Source of the DNA: Trissonchulus latispiculum
Lineage: Eukaryota > Nematoda > Enoplea > Enoplida > Ironidae
Direction of reading: 5' to 3'
Assembly (NCBI GenBank): GCA_030248195.1
Contig: JASAND010022863.1
Coordinates: 1 to 64,000 of the forward strand
Length of the DNA: 64,000 nucleotides
Positions 45,130 through 57,100 of this stretch are shown one piece after another. The first letter of the stretch is position 1. Every line of letters begins with the position of its first letter. The position numbers and the translations under genes were made by a program. The notes under the pieces are model-generated. The model worked only from the letters and a program-made list of their open reading frames with translations, did not search any database and was not told the origin of the DNA.

Positions 45130-48100
45130 TTATGCAAGTTTTGACGGATCAAACGTGTCTTTGCCATTTTCATCCATAAATTTATAATACAGCTCGCTGA
45201 CATCCGACTTAGACACTTTCTTCGGGCCATCAGCAGTAACATGGAATACTGAAAAAAGAGAAAACGTCAGCATATAAACAAATAAAATACTGCATGTAAT
45301 CATGAACACAAAACATGTACACATTAAGCCGTATTAAACGCGAATACTGCTGATATGTTACTTACTATTCTATTCTATTGACCGACAAAACAGACTCAGA
45401 ATAGTCTATTTCCAACTCTACCCAAATACCGTGTTAATAATGTCCACAAAAATAGCCTTTTAATCAATTAGCCTATCGTAGACTGCCTATCTACGCCAGA
45501 ATGCAGTCCCCCTCCGAACGCAACCATACACCGCAACTGCACTAATGGTGTAGGCAACAGTATTCCGCATCAGTACAAACCCAAAATCAGTTATGCACTT
45601 ACAATTACAGTATCCACCGGAGCCCGTGTCTCTGTACGTAGCATGCATGATGGCTTTACGTCCCAACTCAATAGCCTCCGCGTCCGTCATCTGAGGCTTA
45701 ATAAAGGTATCCAGAATACCGTAGGCATTCAATGAACCGGAACCGCAGGAAAACATCCGACCCTTCACACGTTTACCTTCACTGTCCACATAATAGAGGC
45801 TGGGGCCCTGAAATGATCGATAAAGAACCATATGCAGCTTTCAAGACGCAGCTCGTCTTACTGCGAATGACTGGCGTAAACCATAAGGAAATAATAAAAA
45901 ACGCCTGCTTGCAGTCACTTGTAGTCACACTTACAGTTTTAGTCCGAACAGCCAATGGGCGCTGTGAGCGCTCTTACCCAGAGCGAACTAGTCTCTGGAG
46001 CTCCTGCCTGGTTGTCCAAAAAGAGGACAACCAGCTCGGCTCTATCTGTGCTGCCATATAGCCAGAGAAGGTTTTGTCAAAACCTCTCTGACTATGCTAT
46101 GCACAGAAAGAGGACTACAGTGGCTCCTGTTCGGACTAAGGATTCTGCCTCAGTGACTGCAGGCAGGTGTTTTTCATTATTTCTTTATGATTAATGCCTT
46201 GTATAATTCGTGGATCCGCCTGTTGGCCCACGTTTACTTCAAGCGAATGACTGTCAGCAATAATCTCTCCATCAAATTTTGATGAGTCATAGTACATAAA
46301 GATGAGTATACATAAAATGTCAAGTTAAAATTAATCCAATATGCGCATAGATATATTGTCAACTAATAAACTATGGAGTTTTATAACAATTACAGTAGCT
46401 ACCAGAGCCCGCATCTCTTTACGTAACATGTATAATGGCTGTTCAACCATCAGTGGTTCTCAAGGTGCCTTCATAGTCGCGAACGCAGGTGTACGCGCGT
46501 CGACGCGCGTCTACAAACGTCAGTATCATTTTGCGCGCATCAACGCGCGTCGACGTGCGTCGATGCGCGTAAACTGGCATGCTACAAATGGACGCGTTGA
46601 CGCGCGTCGACGCACGTCTACGCGCGTCTACGCGCGTCGACGCTTCCAGTTCCAGCATAGCACCAGGACGTGATGTCACGTTTGGAGGCGTCGACGCGCG
46701 TCGACGCCTCCAAATGTGACATGGCAGTGTAGCGCGTTGACGCGCGTCAACGCGCGCCAACGCGCGTCAACGCGCGTCGACGCGCGCCTAGAGGCGACAG
46801 GGACTATGACAGCACCGTACTAGGTTTTTAGCATAAAATGCTAACACTATTTTAGACGGCTAAAATTGCTTTAATAGTCTTTAGTAGTTGGGCAGATAGG
46901 AAGCCTAATGGTGATTTCATAGTTCCAGTCGCCTCTAGACGCGCGTAGACGCACGTCGACGTGCGTAGACGCGCGTTGAAGCGCGTCAACGCGCTACACT
47001 GCCATGTTACATTTGGAGGCGTCGACGCGCGTTGACGCACGTGGACGCGCGTAGACGCGCGTCGACGCCTCCAAACGTGACATCACGGCCTGGTGCTATG
47101 CTAGCACTGGAAGCGTCGACGCGCGTCAACGCGCCCATTTGTAGCATGCCAGTTTACGCGCATCGACGCACGTCGACGCGCGTTGATGCGCGCAAAATGA
47201 GATTGACGCTTGTAGACGCGCGTAGACGCGCGTCGACGCGCGTACACCTGCGTTCGCGACTATGAAGGCACCTTAACCGGTGCATAAATCTATGGATCTC
47301 TAAAAGATAAACGTACGCACCCGCTTATCATAACCCGAAACCATAGAGCCAACACTGAGACCCATTCCTTTGTAGTTAAAAAGCATATTTGACAGCAACT
47401 TAGAGGCAGCGGCCACAGTAATTCTTTCCTTATTCTGTAGTTCGTAGAGCCTAAAAGTACCAGTCAAATCTATTAAACATGTTAACCAGAATTTATATAT
47501 GCTTTCAGATTTAAAAAATTAACAACACCACCACGAACAATCCAGCGTAAGAGGAGTGACCGGCTGTAAGTCACGATTTCGCTCAATAACTCCCTAAAAA
47601 GAAGATATCTCTAGAATCCTATGTGACAGAGCCGAGTTCTGGGAAGGCTTGGCTTGTCCCAAGAAAATGCGAGTGGTGGTGTGTTTTGTGCAGTGCTTTT
47701 GTGGTGCAGTGCTTGGTGGAGTGCTTTTGTGGCGATTCTTTAAAATAATATAACTTGCGCAATTTTGGGAGTCGGAAAAAGTTTTATGCATCGTTGTAAA
47801 GCTTATAATTGGGACAGGGATTTTTGGGTCCAGATGTGCGTCTGGACGCTGGGTTTTTTATTTGCGCCACAAACTGCGAAATTACGCAATTTTTTCTGAA
47901 ATACGCTAAAATTTTGGGCAGTTGCGCCACAGTACGCAAAAATTTTTGAACAAACATGTGCTTGGAAAAATGCTATTTGGAGCTTTAAAAATTTAAAAAT
48001 CTTTTAAAACTTTCTGATTTTTGCCTGGGGGCTGCCGCTGCCAGAACCCCGTTATATAGCTCATATTAGCGATTTTATTTAGGTAATAAGTAAATTCGGC

Positions 48101-51100
48101 CTCGCTGAATTCACTTCTGCAGCCATTTTCTCGATATTTCGTATAAGTGAAAAAATCGAACATCAAAATTTGCAGCTTCAACCCGATAGGTTTCATCAAA
48201 TTTGCCAGTTTCAATGGTAAAATGCAAAAAGTTGTAAATCTTTCGAAATTTGTTAAAAGTTGAAAGCGGATGTCTTTCTCCCAGAGTGGTTTTTGGCCAC
48301 GTTAGGTCAGCGTCAGCCAAACAATTGTCGCGTCTGAACGCAATTTTGAGCTGTTCACGTGAAAGAGCGTTTTAAACTGGCTATATTGACGTCTTTTTAG
48401 CTATTCAGAACACTTTTTGAAAGTTTGGCGGCAAAAGCAAAAATTGGTTTTCCCCCACCCCTTGGTTTTATTTTTTTCATTTTTTAAAATTTTGTTGGCA
48501 GCTTGCCAAGAATGCTGCTGTGGAAATTTTCCACAAGACCCCAAAAATGCTAAAAGTTGTCCGATTTACCTCAAATTTGGTATGGTAGGTTGGATGGGTC
48601 GTCGTGCCAACATGCACAAATTTCAGCCCTCTAGCTCTTCCCTATCACTCGTGGGGTTGGTTTCTTCCTTCCTTTTGGCGGTTGGTATTTGTTCCCCGAC
48701 CTCTATATATACACAAAACATGCTACGAGTCATTGTAAAATTATTGAAGGTTCTCTGATGTTCCAAAATGATAAATTAATTAATATTAGATTTGTTAAAA
48801 CGGTAAATTAAGTAAAAAATAGCTCGAAACTGGTTTTTAAGAAATAAAGCAGGTGTGGCGCAATTTTTCCCTAATTACGCAAAAAATTTCGAGTCACTGC
48901 GCCACGGACCGCAAAAAGTTCATACGAAAAATAAAACACAGTCTGGACGCAAAGCTTCTTATCCGGACGCAATGAAATTTAACTGAACGCGAGCTAGACG
49001 CAACATTATTTCGGAAGAAAATTAACTTCGTAAGAGTAAAAAGTTTAAATGTTTCCAGTAGTACCAATTTTTCCGTTTTTTTCCAAAAATTTCTTCGGGT
49101 TCATGGAGCTCTGCCCCCAGAATCCAGACCCCTGGTGTATACCACTTTGTCATGGAATGCCAAGGTACAAGATCATGTCTCAATGTTATTTGTTAAGTCG
49201 TTGTCCATCTGCATCCATACATCTTTTTGAACTCGTAAATTTCACATCAATAAGTAAAGCATAAAAATGTGCATAATCGTCAATATTTTTTGCAGTTTTT
49301 AAACACTTTAAAGAATAATTCTGCACGGCGCATACACGCTTTTGTTTATTGATACTGACTTTATTCAAAATGCAAACATTTACAGATGCAATTTACACAA
49401 AGAATTAAATAGTGATAGATGCTTTAGTTATATGTAACAGATGCCAAATTAATCCTTTTGAACATTTTCATTACTTATTTATTCGTAACTGCAAAAAATC
49501 TCCAACTTCTGGGGGCTCCGCCCCCCCAGACCTTCCTCTGATCTTTTCAGGAACCAGTAATTCTGTTTTCAAAATGGAATTTGTGTTTTCTTATTTACTA
49601 CCTTAGTTCTCAGTTATATTAATTTAATAACTATTTCATTATTTCTTTATACCATAATTAGTTTATCTATAACATTGAAACATCGGAATATTGTCGTGTG
49701 TCAATAAAATCGAAAGTTACTCACGAAACGCGTTAGATGCTACAGACGCTGTGTTAATCTTTTGAAACATTTCCATTACGGATATAATCCGTAACTGCAA
49801 AAAATCTTCAACTTCTGGAGGGCTCCGCCCCCCAGACCACCCGGTGCTCCCTTGAAATACGTTTTCAGAAACCTGTAGTTTTCAGGGTTTTCGAAACTGA
49901 ATGTATGTTTGATATTTACAACCTTTTTCTCAATGCCATTCAAAAATATTTATTAAGTTTTAATATGCACTTTAATTAGTTTAACTTATAACATTGAAAT
50001 ATCGGAATAATGTGTGTCAATAATATCCAAAATTACTCAAGGTATTGCTTTAGATGCAACAGATGCCAAATAAAATCTTTTTAAACATTTCCATTACGGA
50101 TAATTCTGGAAATGCAAAACAATTCTTCGACTTCTGGGGGGCTACGCCCCCCAGACCCCCGCCGTGTCAGGGTTTTTTTTGAAAATCGGGACTGTGTCAA
50201 ACTTGTGTCCAGCTAATTTTATTTGTGTCCAGCTAAGAAAAGTTGTGTCCAGAAACAAAATTTCGCGCAGCGCTAATATAATATATTATATAATTATATA
50301 ATATTGTATAATATATTATATATGTAAGTGGTATTTAACGCGCTATTTTAGTGTAGGAATAAAATTTGTTATTATGCGAATAAATTATAGTTGTCTATTG
50401 TTTGCAATTGTCTAGCAATTTGCAAGAGTCACCGATGCCACACTTTTCTTGTTGACGTCGCAAGCCATAGGACAAGAATTTTGACAAGAATATAAAATTT
50501 AAACGTAGAGATGCGGGGGGATGCGAGATGCTGAGATGCGGAGCCCCCCAGAAGCTGAGGAAATTTTGTAAAACTGATGAAAATCCTTGATGGAAACACT
50601 CATAACTTTGATTTCGGCAGCCAGTAAAGACCCAAAATATAAACAAACTGCCACAGGGCGAAAATTGTTTAAAATTATGGTTTGGCAGCATTTACAAATG
50701 GGTTATTCTCTTGTGCAATTTGGTGTCTAAACTGGTTAGGTATGTAAGTATATATTTCCACGACTCTGTATGTACGAATGCACACAACTTCACAGAACAC
50801 TAGAGTGAGTGTGCTTACTATGTGTACGCAAGTACTTCTTCAGATATTTTAGGAAATAGTTTATCATGGGGCAGCTCGGAGAGCGCCCCATAATATGAGC
50901 CAAAAAGGTACATTGCGTGTTTTCAAAATGCTTAATTAGGCGTAACTAATTAACGGTAAGGAATTAAGAGCTAATATTTACATTTTTGAAATCCCCAGGC
51001 CAAGAGCTTTCGAATGATACCAAACTTGCCCGGAAAAAATGAACTTTGAAAATTTTCATTTTTCAGACCTACTTTCTAAGTGGGGTTTTTTTTTATTCTC

Positions 51101-54100
51101 TTGTGTTTCTCCTTTACGCTCGTGCTACTTATTCTAGCACACTGATTTTTCACATGCCTTATGGTGGTAACCTTTACCTATTATTATCTTGTTAGCGAAA
51201 CCATGAACCTGTTCACTATTGATTATTTTGGCCTAATTCGGCTTCTAGCGGTTTCTACAGACTGTCAAACATGGGCTCACGAACATTCGGACTTAGAGAA
51301 TTTTTGAGGGTCCCAACATAGAAAATTGTCAAAAAGTCGTCTAAAATGGCGTTTTCCGGCCATTTGGTGGTGCGCTCATATAGTAAATCGGGGTCGCTGA
51401 AAACGATGAGCATATCGCCGAAACCGACGGATGTGACCCTCGGGCTGCATGGCGCCTGTGGTTCCTCGCCCAGGGTCAAAGTTGGGAAAAGTCGCTAAAA
51501 ACGGCTATTTTCGGCCATTTGGTGGTGCCCATATATAGTAAATCGGGGTCGCTGAACACGATAGGCATGTTTGCTTCTCCGTGTGGTGCCGCTATTGCGC
51601 TGCACTGCGATGCGGCAGCCGCAGCGACGCTGCAGGTGCAGCACCGTGCAGCACGCCCTGTAACTTGAAATGGACAAGTTGAAACTGCCTGAAAGCTTGC
51701 CCTTATATAGTAAGTCGGGGTCGCTGAACACGATGAGAGTATCCTCGTCGCTGTGTGGTGCTGCAATCGTTCTGCGCTGCGGCGCTGCAGGTGCAGCACC
51801 GTGCAGCACGCCCTGTAACTTGAAATGGACAAGTTGAAACTGCCTGAAAGCTTGCCCTTATATAGTAAATCGGGGTCGCTGAACACGATGAGAGTATCCT
51901 CGTCGCTGTGCGGTGCTGCTATCGTGCTGCGCTGCGGCGCTGCAGGTGCAGCACGCCCTGTAACTTGAAATGGACAAGTTGATACTGCCTGAAAGCTTGC
52001 CCTTATATAGTAAATCGGGGTCGCTGAACACGATGAGAGTATCCTCGTCGCTGTGCGGTGCTGCTGTCGTGCTGCGCTGCGGCGCTGCAGCCGCAGCACG
52101 CTCTGTAACTTGAAATAGACAAGTTGAAACTGCCTGAAAGCTTGCCCTTATATAGTAAATCGGGGTCGCTGAACACGATGAGCATATTGTCGACGCCGTA
52201 TCTCGTCTGGTTCAACTGGTTCAACCGTGAACCAGTTCCTGGTTCAAGATGCTGGGGTAGCATTTAGTTTAACAGTATGCGTTAATGTTATGGTCAATAA
52301 ACCATATTAGCACATTACACATTCCCTCATTCCCAAAAATGAAATAGGACAAGTAGGAAAAATGCTCCTTGCAGTCGCATGAAAAATACAATATGAGCCA
52401 GAAGGACAGCATTCAATTCGGGAAAAGACAAGATTTAAAATGTATAATATGAGCCAGCATTTACTTATGTAAAGGACAAGATTTAAAAGTTTAATATGAG
52501 CAGCTCCCTTTCTCGGGCTCATATTGACGCCGCACGGACAGCCCGCAGGGAGTGGTTTCTCTTTATCTTCGTCGTGTCTTGCTCATATGATTCTGATAGG
52601 TTATTCAGTCAGACATATATATATATATATATATATACTTTATTGAATACACCAGATCTGTGACAGAAGCTAATGGAATATGACAGCTAGCTAATGGTAT
52701 ATATATGCTGGCTACAATGACAAAAAGGACTTGCTGAAAAGTGCGTTATGTAAAAATACCCCAGATTATGGTTGCGTAAATATATAATACGTAATTACGT
52801 AAATAGTGTGATATTATCAATAGTCTAAGTAGCATGTTAAGTTACTCTGTGCAGGCTCCTGGGGGGGGGGCGGCTCTGAGCAGTGTCTATTTTTACACTT
52901 ACTCTAATTTTATACGTTGGCATCGATTAAGTTGCGTACACAACATCGTTCCCAAGGCGTCAATATGAGCCCGAGAAAGGGAGCTGCTCATATTAAACTT
53001 TTAAATCTTGTCCTTTACATAAGTAAATGCTGGCTCATATTATACATTTTAAATCTTGTCTTTTCCCGAATTGAATGCTGTCCTTCTGGCTCATATTGTA
53101 TTTTTCATGCGACTGCAAGGAGCATTTTTCCTACTTGTGTATATATATATATATACTAAAAGAATTTCATTGCATAAGCTTTCACTAAGTATACGTATAT
53201 TCTATCTCGGATAGGACTGAAACGTATGAATACAGAAATTCGCGCCGAAGGCGCGAAACTTTTTGGAATTTTCTGCAAAAAGTACCTAAAACACTTTTAT
53301 TTATTATCAGAGATAACTGAAAATTTCTACTCAAGGTCAAAAATTTTTGCGGAACTTTACGCAGAGCTCCGAAAAAAAGTTGCAGAATTTTCAAAAAAGT
53401 GCGGAATTTCGCAGTTTTTTTTCGGAGGAGCCCCCAGAAGTCGAAGAATTTTTTAAACACTAACCTTCTAAGAAATTAATATTGGCTAATTTTTGCACAA
53501 ATAATGGCTAAAGTTACCTTGAAATTTCAACTGCCAAATCGAACTAAAGATAATCTTGCTAAAGAAACTTCGCCCTAGAGGTGGATTTTCTAAGAAATTA
53601 TTAAATTAAGTTAAATGCAAATATAAATAAAATAAGTAAAAATAGAAATGTTAAGCATAAGAGTACGTAGGTACATAGTTGCGGAACGATTAACCAAGTT
53701 AAGATAAGTGGCCAAAGCCTGAAGGAGAAAAACTGTAGGGATAAGAGCGGGGGGTCTGGGGGGCGATAGCCCCCCAGCAAAGTTAGAGCTTTTTTAAAGA
53801 TTTGAGATGCTCAGGAATTTTTTCTGGACACTTCTCTATAAAAAATTTAGCTGTGTCTACCTTGTGTCCAGCTAAAAATTTTTGTGTCCAGCTAAGAAAA
53901 TTTGTGTCTGGACACGCTCCTGGACACAAAAAAAACCGTGCATTGGCCGCATCTATATTCTATAGGTACCCTTGTTATCGTGCATTACTGTTAAGCAGCA
54001 TCCACTTTTTAAACAGTCTAAATATATATAGTCAAGCGGGAAAAAAACCCACTTTTTTTTCTTGGACCAGAACTTTCGACTGGTTTGGGTTAGCACGACT

Positions 54101-57100
54101 TTGATACTATATTTAATTAGGGTTTGCCCTAAGCTTTCGAATGAGGTATAGTTTGTCTCCCTAGACCCTGCCGTTATGGAGAAATTAAAGTTTTCCGTGT
54201 CGGGAAAAAAAACCCAATGCGGGAAAAAAACCCATCGGCGGGAAAAAAACCCACCCGGATTTTTTGCTGGAAGCGTGCCAGAACAATTTTGACGGTGCCA
54301 TTCGAAAGAGCGGGTTGTTTTTAGTAGGTCTACATCGAAAAATACCAACATCTTTGAAAATTTTCAGAAAAAAATTGAATTTTGAAAATTTTGTATGTTT
54401 AACACGTAAACATAGGCAAATTTTGGAAATTTTTAAAAATTGTTTATTTTTGGCAGTTTAAGAATCCTATCGTGTAGAAAACGTGTTTTTCCTGTAGTTA
54501 GAGCCAAACTAGACCCATTTTAAGGCAAAAATAAGCATTTTTGGCCAAAATTGAAATTTTGGCTTGAAATGGCACCATGTCCAATTTAGACCCCCTGGAC
54601 CACCCATAACAGAACGAACCCTGGTAAAACCTATACCAATTTAATCTATAGGCTCTATTAAACAAATGTATGTATTAGTTTGACCTTTCCTGTTAACGGT
54701 TAGAAAAATATTCAATTTTGAAAAGTGGGTTTTTTTCCCGCCGATGGGTTTTTTTCCCGCCAACTCTAGGTCACCCCCAGGTCGCACCGGAGGGGTTAGA
54801 GCAGTGTGGCATATATCATCATGAAGCCCAACAGATGGCCTACACATACATACTATCCGCTTTGGTCTAGGTCTTTCCAGTAGTTCAGGGTGGCCAGCCA
54901 AAGTTTGCCAAATTTCGGCACTTGGACGGACCAAAATTTTCGAAAATTTCAAAGTCCCAAAAAATTTGCAGGGAAGCAGTGGGAACAACAATAATGCAGC
55001 CTCTAGGGTTATTTTTGACGCTCTTCAAGATAGGCTATTAAAATCCTATATAGCTCATACCGGTAAGCCCACACTGGAGGTGGGTTTTTTTCCCGCATAT
55101 TGAAATGGGTTTTTTCCCGCTTGACTATAGTGTTACACTAAAGAAATTATGTAAAAAAGGTGACCCCAGGAGAGAACTCCCAACTCAGGTTATAGGTTGG
55201 ACTGGCGACCCTGGTTGTATCCCAGCCAGAAACTGTTGTATAAATGGATGTCAAATCGTCTTCAGACCAATGCTAGGATGGCCTCCGCCACTCGGGTCTC
55301 CCCACAGCCGGACGCCGATCGTGGAAACCTGGGGTTGAGGGGACAAACGAACCGGGTTTCGGTGCGTCCCACCACGACACAAGGGAAACTATCTTCCAGA
55401 ATCAACATTGCTTCTTGGAACGTCCGCTCACTACTCTCCCTTGGAGCCAAAGAACTCCTAGCTAGATCTCTAAACGAGAGGAATATTGGCATCGCCTGTC
55501 TCTCGGAAACACACAATTGCGGACTCCGGGAGCACCTCACTCCTAACTCCTGTATTGCCTGGATGTCAGCCCAAACATCCTAAATACAGACTCTATTACA
55601 GCGTCCCGTCCCTACGGATGGAAGTGGTCAGCATGGTGTGGGCATCGCCATCAGCTCTCGCTTAGTGCATGCTCTGCTGGAATTCACACCCGTGTCAGCT
55701 AGGGTTGCGACAGCCCGCACAGCAACAGCACCCTTCCCAACGACGATAGTCAGCTGTTACGCTCCAACGAATGCTTGCCGACGATCAAACGAAGGACGAC
55801 TTCTATCAACTGTTAACTGACACTGTCAGTGCAGTTCCTCGGAGCGACTTCCTACTATTGCTGGGTGACCTAAACGCGACCATCGGTTTACCAAGTTTGC
55901 TTCTGAACCTTGCATCGGCGGCCACTCTATTGGAATCAGGAACGACAACGGCGACCCTTTTATTTCGTTCCTGTGCCAACATCGTCTGTTTGCCGTAAAC
56001 ACAGCGTTTCTACACAGACGTCGCCATCTAGAAACATGGGCATCTAACGATGGCTCCACAGTACACGGAAACAGATAGACTTCGTCTGCCTTCGACAGCG
56101 GTAGAAATCATCGGTTTTGGGCTGCCGCTCCTTTTGGGGCACGTCTCTACAGTCTGACCATGCCATCGTTGTCTGCACTTTACAACTTCGATTGTGCAGC
56201 AAGAAACCTCACCGTCCTACCACACGCTATGCCACCGAAAAGCTGAAAGACCCACGAGTTTTAGAACAATTTCAGGTGGACCTTTCGAACAGATTTCAGG
56301 CGCTGTCTGATACCGATGACATCGAAACCCAATGGTCCACTACCAAAAGAGTTATCCAAGATACGGCTTCCCTCTGCCTTGCTACTACCGCTAGACGCCG
56401 GAATGATTGGATCTCGCCGGACACTATAAATCTGATGAAGACACGCTTTTCCGGCACCACAGCGCAGGGAACTTTCTGCCAGTATAGCGGAGAGCATAGC
56501 AAAAGACAAGAATGCGTATTGGCAGAAACAGGTGGAGGTGATGAATAATGCCACACGCCATGGTGACTCCGGTAAACTGTTCAGAACTATACGCGAAGTA
56601 TCCAGCAAAAGTGCAAGTATTAGTGAGATACTCCGAGAAGCTGACGGATCCATCATCCACAGTTTTCAAAGAAGAAATGAGCGGTGGGCAGAACATTTCC
56701 AATCTCTTCTAAACCGGCCCAGTCCCACCCACCCCCTTTCGACTTCCCATTTGATGGCTTTCTGGACATCTCCTCTGCAGTGCCTACAGAAAGCGAGGTC
56801 ACAACGGCTATAAGATCCATGAAATCTTCAAGTGCTCTCGGTGAGGATGGCATAAATGCCAGTATATATACTAAAAGCAATAGGGCCAGCACTGTGGAGT
56901 CAGCTGACCTGCCTCGTTCAAAAGATCTGGCAGACTGAAGTAATACCATCTGACTGGAAGAAATCTGTTCTGGTGCCACTCTTCAAGGAAGGTAGTAAAA
57001 CAGAGTGCAAGAATTACAGGGGTATCTCACTTTTAGATGTTACATACAAGATCGTCGAGGCCGTAATCTTAGATCGAATTCGTAGCGCGGTGGATTTCTG

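Noticed and set aside
49410..50165. CRISPR-like array
   Set aside because: Unit is about 315 bp, with hairpins inside the repeat and no spacers or cas genes; the genome is eukaryotic.
51476..52263. 207-codon minus-strand frame with repeated [13 protein letters not shown]
   Set aside because: Translation of the satellite array; the unit is not preserved in frame and nearby units contain stops.
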